Below the pieces are notes generated by a model. That model was not told where the DNA came from. It did no database searches and worked only from the letters and a program-made list of their open reading frames with translations. DNA of 64,000 nt from Streptomyces sp. RKND-216 (GTDB taxonomy: Bacteria > Actinomycetota > Actinomycetes > Streptomycetales > Streptomycetaceae): NCBI RefSeq assembly GCF_004795255.1, contig NZ_SSBQ01000002.1:2358001-2422000 (forward strand), given 5' to 3'. Position numbers and translations under genes: made by a program. Positions 33,950 through 43,698 of this stretch are shown here, one piece after another; within the stretch, counting starts at the first letter, position 1, and every line of letters starts with the position of its first letter.

Positions 33950-35754
33950 GGGCGGTCTCCTCGGGAGGGTGCCTCTTGTGCTGCGTCGGCGTCGGACTCC
34001 GCCGTGTCCCCGTCGGGGGCGGCGGCCGGCGGTGCCTTGTCCTGCAGGGCGTACGCGAGGTCGCCCAGTTCTTCGGGGAGGCGGGGCGACTCGCTGCGTC
34101 CCAGCCCGGCCATCTCGACGCTGGTGGTGCCGTGCGGGCCGGGGACGGCCCGGACCCACATCCGGCGGCGCTGGATGAACAACGAGCCGGCGAGTCCGGC
34201 GATGGCGATGAGCGCGCCGGCGAGAGCCCAGACGTTGCCGGCTTGGTGGGCGACCTGGAAGTTCGCCCACTGCTTGACGCCCTCGAACCTCAGCGTGCCC
34301 TTGCCGTCGGGCAGCCTCATGGACTCGCCGGGCAGCAGCTTCTTCGCCAGCGGACCGCCGTCCTCGGCCTTGAACTGCTTCATGCTGTCCGTGTCCAGCT
34401 GGTACACGTTCTGCGGGATGCCGGAGTCGACACCCAGGTCGCCCCGGTAGGCGGTGAGGAACAGGACCGGGTATTTCAGCTCCGGCCAGCGGGAGAACAT
34501 GCTGCCCGAGCCGGCACCGCCGAAGGTGGGCACGAAGAAGCCCTGGAAGCCGAACTGCTCCCGCTCGCCCTCCTCGTTCACCGCGTCGGTGACCTTGATG
34601 ACGCCGCTGGAGGTCAGGTTGGTGTCCTGCGGCAGGAACGGCACCGGGCCGCGGTAGGCGACCTCGCCGCTCGCGTCGGTGAAGGAGACGACCGGGGCGT
34701 AGCCGTTGGCGAGCAGATAGACCTTGGTGTCGCCGATCTCCAGCGGCTCGTTGACCTGGATGGTGGTCTTCCGCTCCGGGCCGTCCGGGGACGTCCAGTA
34801 CGTGACGTCGGCTCGGGCCGTACGGACGCTGCCGCGGTTCGGGCCGTTCTCCTCGTACGACGCGTCGAAGTCGTCCAGGCGGAACCCGAAGCCGTCGAGG
34901 TCGTCAGAGGCGAAGAGCGAACCGGAGGAGAAGTCGTCGTACTGGGAGAGCGTGTTGGAGAAGCTGCTGCCGACGGGGACCAGCGTGCCGCCCTCGGAGC
35001 GGAAGAGCTGGCCGGCGGCGAACGCCACCAGCAGCACGATCAGCGCGATGTGGAACAGCAGGTTGCCGGCCTCGCGCAGGTAGCCCTTCTCCGACGCGAC
35101 GGCGTCGCCCTCGGCGGCCACCCGGTAGCGCTTGCCGCGCAGCAGCTCCCGCGCGGCCTCCCGTACGGCCTCGGGGGAGGCGTCGGTGCGCCAGGTGGTG
35201 AAGGCGGGCATCCGGTCCAGGCGGCGCGGAGCGCGCGGCGGACGGGCGCGGAGCTGTCCGGCGAACTGCCCGCTGCGGGGCAGAATGCAGCCGATCAGCG
35301 AGACGAACAACAGGATGTAGATCGCGGAGAACCACACCGAGCTGTAGACGTCGAAGAGCTGGAGCGCGTCGTAGACGTTCCCCAGGGCCGGATTCTCGGC
35401 GCGGAAGTCGTCGACCCGGGTGGGGTCGACGGAGGACTGCGGGATGACCGAGCCGGGGATGGCGGCGAGGGAGAGCAGGAAGAGCAGGATCAGCGCGACC
35501 CGCATCGAGGTGAGCTGACGCCAGAACCAGCGGGCCCAGCCGAGGACTTCGCGGCCGGTCCAGGCGGCGCCGCCCCTGACGCCGGGGGCGCGGACGCCGC
35601 CGAACGAGCCCTGCACGGCCTGCCCGCTCTCCTCGACGGGGGCGGTGGAGAGCTGCGACATGGCCGCGCCGAGCTCCGGCTCCTCCGTGGCGGAGTCCGG
35701 GCGCGCGGCGGACGGGCGCTCGTTGTCCGGCCGGGTGGTGGTGTCGTCGGTCAT
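33946..35754 (-). CDS. resB: Cytochrome c biogenesis protein ResB
   Basis: 602 residues. ResB-family signature sequences are visible: SMRVALILLFLLSLAAIPGS near residue 85, VWFSAIYILLFVSLIGCILP, LLFHIALIVLLVAFAAGQLF and a large extracytoplasmic domain ending before the last helix (VWALAGALIAIAGLAGSLF). The N-terminal ~65 residues and C-terminal ~60 residues are acidic or Pro/Ala-rich and likely cytoplasmic. It partners CcsB, which overlaps it downstream; ccdA lies 4 bp upstream. Confidence 0.92.
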   Translation of the reverse strand: MTDDTTTRPDNERPSAARPDSATEEPELGAAMSQLSTAPVEESGQAVQGSFGGVRAPGVRGGAAWTGREVLGWARWFWRQLTSMRVALILLFLLSLAAIPGSVIPQSSVDPTRVDDFRAENPALGNVYDALQLFDVYSSVWFSAIYILLFVSLIGCILPRSGQFAGQLRARPPRAPRRLDRMPAFTTWRTDASPEAVREAARELLRGKRYRVAAEGDAVASEKGYLREAGNLLFHIALIVLLVAFAAGQLFRSEGGTLVPVGSSFSNTLSQYDDFSSGSLFASDDLDGFGFRLDDFDASYEENGPNRGSVRTARADVTYWTSPDGPERKTTIQVNEPLEIGDTKVYLLANGYAPVVSFTDASGEVAYRGPVPFLPQDTNLTSSGVIKVTDAVNEEGEREQFGFQGFFVPTFGGAGSGSMFSRWPELKYPVLFLTAYRGDLGVDSGIPQNVYQLDTDSMKQFKAEDGGPLAKKLLPGESMRLPDGKGTLRFEGVKQWANFQVAHQAGNVWALAGALIAIAGLAGSLFIQRRRMWVRAVPGPHGTTSVEMAGLGRSESPRLPEELGDLAYALQDKAPPAAAPDGDTAESDADAAQEAPSRGDRP

Positions 35755-35758
35755 CCGC

Positions 35759-36556
35759 TCAGATCCCCACGGTGAATCCGGCGGCGCCGGACCACACCTG
35801 CAGTTCGTAGACGATTCGGTCCCAGGCCCCCGTGACGAGCAGCACGCCGACGGCGACCAGCAGGCCGCCGCCGATGCGCATCACCCAGACATAGTGCCGC
35901 TTGACCCAGCCGAACGCCCCGAGGGTGCGGCGGAACAGCACCGCGGCCAGCAGGAACGGCAGGCCGAGGCCCAGGCAGTAGGCGGCGGTCAGCACCGCGC
36001 CGCGCCAGGCGCTGGCCTCGTTGAGCGCGAGCGCGGTCACCGCGGACAGGGTCGGGCCGATGCACGGCGTCCAGCCGATGCCGAACAGCACGCCCAGCAC
36101 CGGCGCACCCGCGAGGCCCACGGCCGGACGGCGGTGGATGCGGAACTCGCGGCTGGTGAGACGGTTGAGCAGGCCGGAGCCGGAGCTCATGAACGACAGC
36201 CCCAGCAGGATCGTGAGACCGCCCAGCACGCGGGAGATGATCTCGCGATGCTCCTGGAGGGTGTTGCCGAAGTAGCCGAACAGCGCGCCGCCGGAGACGA
36301 ACACGGCGGTGAAGCCGAGGACGAACAGCGCGGCGCCGGCGAGCACCCGGCCCCTGCGGGCGTCCGCGAGGTCGGTGCCGCTGACGCCGGTGACGTAGCT
36401 CAGGTAGCCGGGGACGAGGGGCAGCACGCAGGGCGAGAAGAACGACACCAGCCCGGCGAGCAGGGCGATCGGGAGCGCCAGGATCAGCGCGCCGCTGACG
36501 ACGGTCTCGTCCGGCGCCACGGCGAGGGTGGTCAGGGCCGCGGTGGGGTCGCTCAT
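35759..36556 (-). CDS. ccdA: Cytochrome c biogenesis thiol transporter CcdA
   Basis: 265 residues, six membrane helices of the DsbD/CcdA type. The redox-active Cys pair is in place: SFFSPCVLPLVPGY near residue 43 and GIGWTPCIGPTLSAV near residue 165. It passes electrons from cytoplasmic thioredoxin to the TlpA/ResA-like protein encoded just upstream (stop 7 bp before this ATG), which keeps apocytochrome cysteines reduced. Confidence 0.93.
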   Translation of the reverse strand: MSDPTAALTTLAVAPDETVVSGALILALPIALLAGLVSFFSPCVLPLVPGYLSYVTGVSGTDLADARRGRVLAGAALFVLGFTAVFVSGGALFGYFGNTLQEHREIISRVLGGLTILLGLSFMSSGSGLLNRLTSREFRIHRRPAVGLAGAPVLGVLFGIGWTPCIGPTLSAVTALALNEASAWRGAVLTAAYCLGLGLPFLLAAVLFRRTLGAFGWVKRHYVWVMRIGGGLLVAVGVLLVTGAWDRIVYELQVWSGAAGFTVGI

Positions 36557-36563
36557 CGCACCG

Positions 36564-37172
36564 TCACTTCTCCGCGAGCACCGGCTCGATCAGCGAGCGC
36601 AGCTGCTTCTCGCCGAGTTCGTCGAGCGCCTGGACGGCGATCTTCCCGTCCTGGTCGATGATCAGCGTGGAGGGGATGGTCTGGAGCGAGAGCGTGCCCT
36701 TGGGGAACTTCAGCATCTGCCGGCCGCTGGGGTCGAAGAGGCTCGGGTAGGGGATGCCGTAGGTGCGCTCGAACGCCTGGGCCGGCTCCTTGTACTGGTC
36801 GCGGGTGTTGATGCCGAGGAACCGGACGCCGTCGTCCGTCATGTCCTCGGCGACCTTCGCGAAGTGCGGGGCCTCCGCCCGGCACGGTGCGCACCAGGAG
36901 CCCCACACGTTGACCACCACGACCTCGCCGCGGAAGTCGGAGAGGCGCACCCGGCCGTCGCCGACCGTCTCGCCGCCGATGTCGGGGGCGTCCTTGCGTT
37001 CCGCGGCAGGCACCTTCGTGATCCGGCCGGTGCCCTGGACGTAGCCCTTGTCCCCGCCGCCGGTGGCTTCCGGGGCGTCCCCGCATCCGGTCAGGAGCAG
37101 CCCGCCGGCGACGGCGAGTACAGCCGCGGCCGACAGGGGCGTACGACGACGGGCGGCGCGGATCGGACTCAT
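36564..37172 (-). CDS. TlpA/ResA-like lipoprotein thioredoxin
   Basis: 202 residues. A lipoprotein signal peptide ends LLLTGC (Cys30 lipidated). The thioredoxin-fold active site is WCAPC (Cys94, Cys97), with a cis-Pro segment at TIPSTLIIDQDG. Predicted to be an extracytoplasmic thiol reductase for apocytochrome c, recharged by CcdA. ATG 37172 is preferred over an ATG 25 codons upstream because the signal peptide begins there. First of the ccdA-resB-ccsB set, 103 bp after the phosphatase gene. Confidence 0.9.
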   Translation of the reverse strand: MSPIRAARRRTPLSAAAVLAVAGGLLLTGCGDAPEATGGGDKGYVQGTGRITKVPAAERKDAPDIGGETVGDGRVRLSDFRGEVVVVNVWGSWCAPCRAEAPHFAKVAEDMTDDGVRFLGINTRDQYKEPAQAFERTYGIPYPSLFDPSGRQMLKFPKGTLSLQTIPSTLIIDQDGKIAVQALDELGEKQLRSLIEPVLAEK

Positions 37173-37275
37173 GTGAAAAGTTTCCCATGGGGTCGCAGGA
37201 CGATCTCCGCACCCCCTGGTAGGGCTCGTATCAGCAGGTCGGAGCATGTTTCGGGGTACATGTGAGCAGCCGCTC

Positions 37276-37947
37276 TCAGGCGCCCGCGGCGGGCCGGTCG
37301 CCGCGCGGGCCGCTGGCCCGCAGGTGCGGCGGTACGAGGTCCAGCGCCGGCTCGCTGTACGCCACCGAGACGATCTTGTCGTCCAGATAGGTGAACGAGG
37401 TCAGCGAGGCGAGGGTGCACTGGCGGGTGCGCGGGTCGTGCCAGAGGCGGCGCCGCTCGACGTAGGAGCGCAGCGTCCAGATCGGCAGCTGGTGGCTGAC
37501 GCACACCGCCTCGTGGCCGCGCGCCGCGTTCTTCGCCGCCTCCACTGCGCCCGACATGCGTACCACCTGGTCGATGTACGGCTCGCCCCAGGACGGGCGG
37601 AAGGGGTTGCGCAGGTGCCGCCAGTTCGCGGGGCTGCGCAGGGCGCCGTCGCCGACGCCGAAGGTCTTGCCCTGGAAGCGGTTGCCCGCCTCGATCAACC
37701 GCTCGTCGGTGGCGAGGTCCAGTCCGAGGGCCTTGGCGGTCGGCGCGGCCGTCTCCTGCGCGCGCTCCAGCGGCGAGGCCACGGCGTGCACGATGTCCCG
37801 GTCGGCCAGGTGCTCCGCCACCCGGTCGGCCATGCGGCGGCCGAGGTCGGACAGGTGGTAGCCGGGCAGCCGGCCGTACAGGATGCCCTCCGGGTTGTGC
37901 ACCTCGCCGTGTCTGACCACGTGCACCACCGTCACGATGGGGGTCAT
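37276..37947 (-). CDS. Histidine phosphatase (phosphoglycerate-mutase-like) family protein
   Basis: 223 residues. The RHGE motif ([12 protein letters not shown]) holds the phospho-accepting His near residue 12; [11 protein letters not shown] and [10 protein letters not shown] supply the remaining catalytic pocket. The substrate is unknown, and the family includes small-molecule phosphatases. ATG 37947 overlaps the hemL stop (ATGA), and the gene links hemL to the cytochrome c maturation genes in one apparent operon. Confidence 0.88.
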   Translation of the reverse strand: MTPIVTVVHVVRHGEVHNPEGILYGRLPGYHLSDLGRRMADRVAEHLADRDIVHAVASPLERAQETAAPTAKALGLDLATDERLIEAGNRFQGKTFGVGDGALRSPANWRHLRNPFRPSWGEPYIDQVVRMSGAVEAAKNAARGHEAVCVSHQLPIWTLRSYVERRRLWHDPRTRQCTLASLTSFTYLDDKIVSVAYSEPALDLVPPHLRASGPRGDRPAAGA

Positions 37948-39263
37948 GCGGCGGCCTCCGGCTTCGCCTGGGCCGCGGCGCGCGCGGCGGACGGCAGCGC
38001 GGCGGCGATCCGCTCGACGGCGCGTTCGTCGTGCGCGGTGGAGACGAACCACGACTCGAAGGCGGACGGCGGCAGGTAGACGCCCTGCTCCAGCATCGCG
38101 TGGAAGAACGCGGTGTAGCGGAACGCCTCCTGGGCCTTGGCACCCGCGTAGTCCGTGACCGGGGTGTCGGTGAAGAAGACGGAGAACATGTTCCCGGCGG
38201 ACTGGAGCCGGTGGGCGACACCCTCCGCGGTCAGCGCCTCGGTGACCAGGCCGCGCAGCCGCTCGGAGACCGTGTCGACGGCCCCGTACGCCGCGTCGTC
38301 CAGCAACCGCAGCTGCGCGACGCCGGCGGCGGTGGCGACCGGGTTCCCGGACAGCGTGCCCGCCTGGTAGACGGGGCCGACCGGAGCGAGGTGGTCCATG
38401 ACGTCCCTGCGGCCGCCGAACGCCGCCGCGGGAAAGCCGCCCCCCATCACCTTGCCGAACGTCATCAGGTCCGGTTCGACGCCGTCCAGGCCGTACCAGC
38501 CGGCCCGGCTCACCCGGAAACCGGTCATGACCTCGTCGGAGACGTACAGCGCGCCGTGCGTGCGGCACAGGTCGCGCAGCGCCTGGTTGAAGCCGTCCCG
38601 GGGCGGAACGACGCCCATGTTGCCCGGCGACGCCTCGGTGATCACACACGCGATCTGGCCGGGGTGCGCGGCGAACGCCTCGGTCACGGCGGCGAGGTCG
38701 TTGTAGGGCAGCACGATCGTGTCGCCGGCCTGCGCGCCGGTGACCCCCGGGGTGTCCGGCAGCGCGAAGGTGGCGACGCCCGAGCCGGCGGCGGCCAGCA
38801 GCGCGTCCACGTGGCCGTGGTAGCAGCCGGCGAACTTCACCACCTTGGGCCGCCCGGTGAATCCGCGGGCGAGCCGGATCGCCGACATCGTCGCCTCGGT
38901 GCCGCTGGAGACCAGCCGCACCCGTTCCACCGGCGCCACCCGCCGCACGATCTCCTCGGCCAGTTCGACCTCCGCCTCGCCCGGCGTGCCGAACGACGTG
39001 CCGCGCGCGACGGCCGCCTGCACCGCGGAGAGCACCTCGGGGTGGGAGTGACCGAGGATCATCGGCCCCCACGAGCAGACCAGGTCGACGTACTCGCGGC
39101 CGTCGGCGTCCGTGAGGTACGGACCGGTGCCGGACACCATGAAGCGGGGCGTACCGCCCACCGCGCCGAAGGCGCGGACCGGCGAGTTCACGCCGCCCGG
39201 TGTCACGGCGGCGGCACGATCGAAGAGCGACTGCGATACTGGGGTGTCGTACGAGGGAGTCAC
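37944..39263 (-). CDS. hemL: Glutamate-1-semialdehyde 2,1-aminomutase
   Basis: 439 residues. This PLP enzyme makes 5-aminolevulinate from glutamate-1-semialdehyde, the step after HemA in C5-pathway haem synthesis. Family sequences are clear: [13 protein letters not shown] at the N-terminus, [26 protein letters not shown], and the PLP lysine in [17 protein letters not shown] 39263 is chosen because the family N-terminus begins there, although its ribosome-binding site is weak. The remaining haem genes (rex-hemACDB) lie 18-24 kb away. Confidence 0.93.
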   Translation of the reverse strand: MTPSYDTPVSQSLFDRAAAVTPGGVNSPVRAFGAVGGTPRFMVSGTGPYLTDADGREYVDLVCSWGPMILGHSHPEVLSAVQAAVARGTSFGTPGEAEVELAEEIVRRVAPVERVRLVSSGTEATMSAIRLARGFTGRPKVVKFAGCYHGHVDALLAAAGSGVATFALPDTPGVTGAQAGDTIVLPYNDLAAVTEAFAAHPGQIACVITEASPGNMGVVPPRDGFNQALRDLCRTHGALYVSDEVMTGFRVSRAGWYGLDGVEPDLMTFGKVMGGGFPAAAFGGRRDVMDHLAPVGPVYQAGTLSGNPVATAAGVAQLRLLDDAAYGAVDTVSERLRGLVTEALTAEGVAHRLQSAGNMFSVFFTDTPVTDYAGAKAQEAFRYTAFFHAMLEQGVYLPPSAFESWFVSTAHDERAVERIAAALPSAARAAAQAKPEAAA

Positions 39264-39510
39264 GGGGCCATGGTGGCAGACCTTCCCCAGCGGGTACGCC
39301 TTCGGGGCGTTTCGCGCCCGCCTGCGCGGGGAGGTCTTTGACACGATGATCTGGTTGCGCGGCGGGGGCCGCTAGTGGTCGGGTGGTGACATGCAGCGCG
39401 GTGGCGGACTGGGCGAGGGTACCGGGGGACTCGAGCCTGAGCAGGCACGGGGACGTCACCGGCGTGAAGCGGCGAGAACAGAGAGCAGCAGGGGTGGCGG
39501 CGGAGTGGGG

Positions 39511-39939
39511 GTGACCTACAAGTACTTCGGCGCGCCGGACGGTGCGACCGCCGCTCGCGTGCCGATCTCCATGCGCCCGGAAGAGCTCGGCGGCGACGAG
39601 CTGGGCCACGGCATGTTCACCAAGATCAAGCCGGAGACCATGGCGGCGATGGTGCTCACGGGCATCGAGGGCATACCCCTGCACCGCGTCCCGCCGCTCG
39701 AGCTCGTCGTCCTGCACCCGGACTACGCCGTGGTGAAGCTCCCGATGACGGTCGTCGACCCGCTGCGCGGCATCGGCGAGGAGTCGGTCGGCGCGGCCGC
39801 GTTCATCTGGTCGACGGTCCCCGACCGCAGCGGCCCGCAGGACGCCTTCAACGTCTACCGGCTGCTGCACGAGTGGCAGGACTTCTCCGAACGCCTCCAC
39901 ATGGCCGGCCACCAGCCGTACTGCCTCGTCTGGCCCTGA
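39511..39939 (+). CDS. Conserved actinobacterial protein of unknown function
   Basis: 142 residues from GTG 39511, behind a GGAG-type ribosome-binding site; GTG 39505 and an upstream ATG-frame extension are alternatives. It reads as a compact soluble alpha/beta protein (MFTKIKPETMAAMVLTGIEG, LELVVLHPDYAVVKLP, VYRLLHEWQDF). I recognise it as a widely conserved hypothetical of streptomycetes but know no function. It is divergent from hemL. Confidence 0.75.
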   Translation: MTYKYFGAPDGATAARVPISMRPEELGGDELGHGMFTKIKPETMAAMVLTGIEGIPLHRVPPLELVVLHPDYAVVKLPMTVVDPLRGIGEESVGAAAFIWSTVPDRSGPQDAFNVYRLLHEWQDFSERLHMAGHQPYCLVWP

Positions 39940-39996
39940 GCCTCAGCAGCGCCACGCACGCGCACACCTGCGCACCCCGCACGCCGCACGCACGGG

Positions 39997-40047
39997 CACG
40001 CGGGCCCCACTCCGGTCATCGTCCAGAACCGGTGCGGAGCCCGCGTG
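39997..40047. terminator. Long hairpin between two convergent genes
   Basis: CACGCGGGC (39997-40005) pairs perfectly with GCCCGCGTG (40039-40047), and the stem continues inward imperfectly. It lies between the convergent stops at 39939 and 40070, so it probably terminates both. Confidence 0.55.
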
Positions 40048-40069
40048 GTGACGTGCGGTCAGGCGGCCG

Positions 40070-41785
40070 TCAGCGCTTCGTGGTGGACGTCTTCGACGTC
40101 CCCTCCGCACCGAGCGTGCCGTTCTCGAGGCCCTCCTCGAACGCGGCCACCGCCTCATCGACCATCCTGTCCTGCTCCCGCTTGGCCTTGGCGGCCAGGT
40201 AGGCCTCCCGCTCCTGGCGGAACGAGCGCAGCGTCGCGACGCACATGCCGATCATGACGAAGCTGAACGGGAGGGCGACGAGGATCGCCACCGTCTTCAA
40301 CGTGTCCAGCGACGCCGTCCCGCCACTGCCGGAGGCCAGCAGCAGCGCGATGGCCACGGCACCCTCGGTCAGCGCCCAGAAGACACGGCTCCAGGTCGGC
40401 GGGTTCGGGTCGCCGCCGGAGGCCAGCATGTCCACCACGTACGAACCGGAGTCGGACGAGGTGACGAAGAAGAGCACGATCAGCAGGATCGCCACACCGG
40501 CGACGAAGGTGCCACCCGGCAGGGTGTCCAGCATTTCGAAGAGGGCGTTGTTGGTACTGACGGCCTCGTCCACGATGTAGTTGTGTTCGCCGTTCGTCTG
40601 CTGGAAGACGGCGGTGCCGCCGAAGATGGAGAACCAGACGAACGTCAGCAGGGTCGGGACCAGCAGCACGCCGCAGACGAACTCGCGGACGGTGCGGCCC
40701 CGGGAGATCCGCGCGATGAAGATGCCGACGAACGGCGCCCAGGAGATCCACCAGCCCCAGTAGAAGACCGTCCAGCCGTTGACCCAGGAGGTGCCCTCGT
40801 CGCCGTGCGCCGCCCCGGTGTCGAAGCTGAGCGACAGGAGGCTCTGGAGGTAGCCGCCGGTGTCCTGGACGAGGGTGTTGGCGATGTACAGCGTCGGACC
40901 GGCGATCAGCACGAAGAGCATGATCAGGGCGGCGATGCCCATGTTGGCGTTCGACAGCCACTTGATGCCCTTGCCGATACCCGTCACCACGGACAGGGTC
41001 GCGACACCGGTGATGCACACGATGAGCACGACCAGGAGGGTCTTGCTGTTCGCGTCGTCGACCCAGCCCAGAAAGTCCATACCGCTGGCGACCTGCATCA
41101 CACCGAAGCCGAGCGAGGTCGCGACGCCGAACAGGGTGCCGATGACGGCGACCGTGTCGATCACGTCGCCCCACGCGCCCTTGATCCGGTCACCGAAGAC
41201 CGGCTCGAGCGCCCAGCGGATGGACACCGGGCGGCCCTTGCGGTGCACGGAGTAGGCGACGGCGAGGCCGACGACCACGTAGATCGCCCACGGGTGGATG
41301 CCCCAGTGCAGGAACGTCTGCACCATGGCGAACTCGGACTTGGCGGCGTCGGAGGAGCCGACACCGGGACGCGGGTCGTTGAAGAAGTTCAGTGGCTCGG
41401 CGACACCCCAGAAGACCAGGCCGATCCCCATGCCGGCGGCGAACAGCATCGCCAGCCAGGACACGAGGGAGAACTCCGGCCGTTCCCCGTCCTTGCCGAG
41501 CCTGATGTCGCCGTAGCGGCCTATGCCGACCCACAGGCAGAAGATCACGAACAGCGACACCAGAGCCATGTAGAACCAGCTCAGGTTGCCGATCACCTCG
41601 CTCTGCACGGTGGCGACCGCGTTGGCGGCCGTCTTCTGACCGATGACGGCGAACAGCACGAACCCGAGAATCACCACCGCCGAAGGCCAGAAGACCCTCG
41701 GCGCGATGGAGGAGGTCCGTTCGCCTTCTCTTGGTCCTGGTCGATCTCCCTGGGGCGGCACTTTCGCCGTCGTCTGCGCAGACAC
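40070..41785 (-). CDS. BCCT-family transporter (betaine/choline/carnitine type), copy 1
   Basis: 571 residues, 12 membrane helices. BCCT signatures are visible: GMGIGLVFWGVAEPLNFF near residue 120, and the Trp-box FYWGWWISWAPFVGIFIARISRG near residue 350. It is predicted to import a compatible solute such as glycine betaine or choline, driven by Na+ or H+. The cytoplasmic C-terminus is a long charged helix (EREAYLAAKAKREQDRMVDE), which in BetP-like proteins senses osmotic stress. GTG 41785 has AAGGA 7 bp upstream. A second BCCT gene lies directly upstream. Confidence 0.9.
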   Translation of the reverse strand: MSAQTTAKVPPQGDRPGPREGERTSSIAPRVFWPSAVVILGFVLFAVIGQKTAANAVATVQSEVIGNLSWFYMALVSLFVIFCLWVGIGRYGDIRLGKDGERPEFSLVSWLAMLFAAGMGIGLVFWGVAEPLNFFNDPRPGVGSSDAAKSEFAMVQTFLHWGIHPWAIYVVVGLAVAYSVHRKGRPVSIRWALEPVFGDRIKGAWGDVIDTVAVIGTLFGVATSLGFGVMQVASGMDFLGWVDDANSKTLLVVLIVCITGVATLSVVTGIGKGIKWLSNANMGIAALIMLFVLIAGPTLYIANTLVQDTGGYLQSLLSLSFDTGAAHGDEGTSWVNGWTVFYWGWWISWAPFVGIFIARISRGRTVREFVCGVLLVPTLLTFVWFSIFGGTAVFQQTNGEHNYIVDEAVSTNNALFEMLDTLPGGTFVAGVAILLIVLFFVTSSDSGSYVVDMLASGGDPNPPTWSRVFWALTEGAVAIALLLASGSGGTASLDTLKTVAILVALPFSFVMIGMCVATLRSFRQEREAYLAAKAKREQDRMVDEAVAAFEEGLENGTLGAEGTSKTSTTKR

Positions 41786-41886
41786 GCACTTATCCTTCGG
41801 TCGTCGGGGCAGAAATGCCGCAGGCCGGGACGACGTCGGCCCGCGAGCCGTTCACCTCCCCACGACGGCCGAAAACACACGTCACG

Positions 41887-41926
41887 AAAAAGTATCGACC
41901 GGCGGCCGTTCCGGGCCGCCGGTCGA
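41887..41926 (-). terminator. Rho-independent terminator after BCCT copy 2
   Basis: Perfect 13-bp arms (41895-41907 and 41914-41926) and a 6-nt loop, followed on the minus strand by five U residues (A-run at 41887-41891). It separates the two BCCT genes, so they are probably transcribed independently. Confidence 0.85.
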
Positions 41927-41943
41927 CGGAAAGCGAGGCTGCC

Positions 41944-43698
41944 TCACTGCTTCCGTGGCTGGAGGTGTTCCCGATCCTCCTCCTCGCCCCGGTGCTCCGC
42001 CTCGATCCTGGTCAACTCACTAGTGTCCGCACGACGCCGCACCTCGTTCATGTCGACGTCCTCGGCGGGGCCGATACGCAGTTCGAAGTCGCCGTCGTAC
42101 TTCTCGGAGCCCGTGATGACCGCGAGCTCCACGGCCTCCTCGCCCCGCTCGCTGCGCTGGATCCTGGCGTCCTGGCGGAGGTCCTTCATCAGCGCTACAC
42201 ACAGTCCGATCATCACCACGGTGAACGGCACCGCAGCGAGGATCGTCAGGTTCTGCAGACCGTCCAGCGCGGTCGTGCCGCCCTCCCCGATCAGCAGCAT
42301 GATGGCGGCGACCGCACCCGTGAGAGCACCCCAGAAGATGACCACGACCCGGTGCGGCTCCAGGGTGCCCTTCTGGGAGAGCGTGCCCATCACGATGGAC
42401 GCCGCGTCCGCGCCGGAGACGAAGAAGATGCCGACGAGGATCATCACGACCAGGCTGGTGACCCCGGCGATCGGGAACTCGTTCAGCACCGCGAAGAGCT
42501 GTCCCTCCGGCGTCGCCTCGCCGGCGATGCCGGCGCCGTTCTCCTGCAGCCGCATGCCGGTGCCGCCCAGGACGGAGAACCAGAGCAGGCTCACCACGCT
42601 GGGCACGAGGATCACGCCGCCGATGAACTGCCGGATCGTCCGGCCGCGGCTGATGCGGGCGATGAACATCCCGACGAAGGGCGTCCAGGAGATCCACCAG
42701 GCCCAGTAGAAGACCGTCCACCCCGAGAGCCAGGTGGCGACGTCGTCGCCGGCGCTGGCCTCCGTGCGCGCCGCCATCTCCGGCAGGTCGGCGAAATACG
42801 CCCCGATCGAGGTCGGCAGCAGGTCCAGCTGGAGCACGGTCGGTCCGGCGACGAAGAGGAAGACGACCAGCAGCGCGGCCAACACCATGTTGATGTTGGA
42901 CAGCCACTGGATGCCCTTCTCCACGCCGGAGACCGCCGACACAACGAAGCACAGGGTGAGAAACGCGATGATCGCGACCAGGAGACCCGTCCCCACGGTG
43001 GACATCCAGTCCAGCTCCTGCACGCCGCTGCCGATCTGGAGGGCGCCCAGACCCAGCGAGGCCGCGGAACCAAACAGGGTGGCGATGATCGCCAGGATGT
43101 CGATGACCCGCCCGGGGGCTCCGTTGGCCGCCTTCTCCCCGATCAGCGGGGTGAAGGTGGCGCTGATGGTCTGGCGGCGGTTGCGGCGGAACGCGCTGTA
43201 GGCGATCGCCAGGCCCACCACGGCGTAGATGGCCCAGGGGTGCAGGGTCCAGTGGAAGAGCGTGGTGGCCATGGCGTCGGCCATACGGGCACCCGCGTCC
43301 ACCGGCTCGTTGCCCGGAGGCGGGTCCACGAAGTGCGTCAGCGGCTCGTTCACGCCGTAGAACATCAGCCCGATGCCCATGCCGGCGCTGAACATCATCG
43401 CGATCCACGACACCGTACGGAACTCCGGGCGCTCACCCTCCTTACCGAGCGTGATCCTCCCGTAGCGGCTGAAGGCCACCCACAACGCGAAGACGACGAA
43501 CCCGGAGGCGGCGAGCACGAACGCCCACCCGCCGTTGTGGATGACCACCTCGAGCAGCTTGCTCGACACGTCGGCGAGCGAGTCGGTGGCGAGACCGCCC
43601 CACAGCACGAACGCCAGGGTCAGCCCCGCGCTGACGCCGAACACCACCCTGTCGGTACGGGGCCTGCGCAGAGAGTGACCGGCAGGAGTGGTGCCCAT
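41944..43698 (-). CDS. BCCT-family transporter, copy 2
   Basis: 584 residues from ATG 43698, where GAGGGG stands 7 bp upstream; a TTG start at 43740 is less likely. Signatures: GMGIGLMFYGVNEPLTHF, and FYWAWWISWTPFVGMFIARISRG. The Gly-Phe-Trp-Gly of copy 1 is Met-Phe-Tyr-Gly here and other helix residues differ, so the two may prefer different substrates. The C-terminal ~75 residues are highly charged (EKYDGDFELRIGPAEDVDMN). An unpaired large hydrophilic loop between helices carries AGIAGEATPEG. Confidence 0.9.
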   Translation of the reverse strand: MGTTPAGHSLRRPRTDRVVFGVSAGLTLAFVLWGGLATDSLADVSSKLLEVVIHNGGWAFVLAASGFVVFALWVAFSRYGRITLGKEGERPEFRTVSWIAMMFSAGMGIGLMFYGVNEPLTHFVDPPPGNEPVDAGARMADAMATTLFHWTLHPWAIYAVVGLAIAYSAFRRNRRQTISATFTPLIGEKAANGAPGRVIDILAIIATLFGSAASLGLGALQIGSGVQELDWMSTVGTGLLVAIIAFLTLCFVVSAVSGVEKGIQWLSNINMVLAALLVVFLFVAGPTVLQLDLLPTSIGAYFADLPEMAARTEASAGDDVATWLSGWTVFYWAWWISWTPFVGMFIARISRGRTIRQFIGGVILVPSVVSLLWFSVLGGTGMRLQENGAGIAGEATPEGQLFAVLNEFPIAGVTSLVVMILVGIFFVSGADAASIVMGTLSQKGTLEPHRVVVIFWGALTGAVAAIMLLIGEGGTTALDGLQNLTILAAVPFTVVMIGLCVALMKDLRQDARIQRSERGEEAVELAVITGSEKYDGDFELRIGPAEDVDMNEVRRRADTSELTRIEAEHRGEEEDREHLQPRKQ

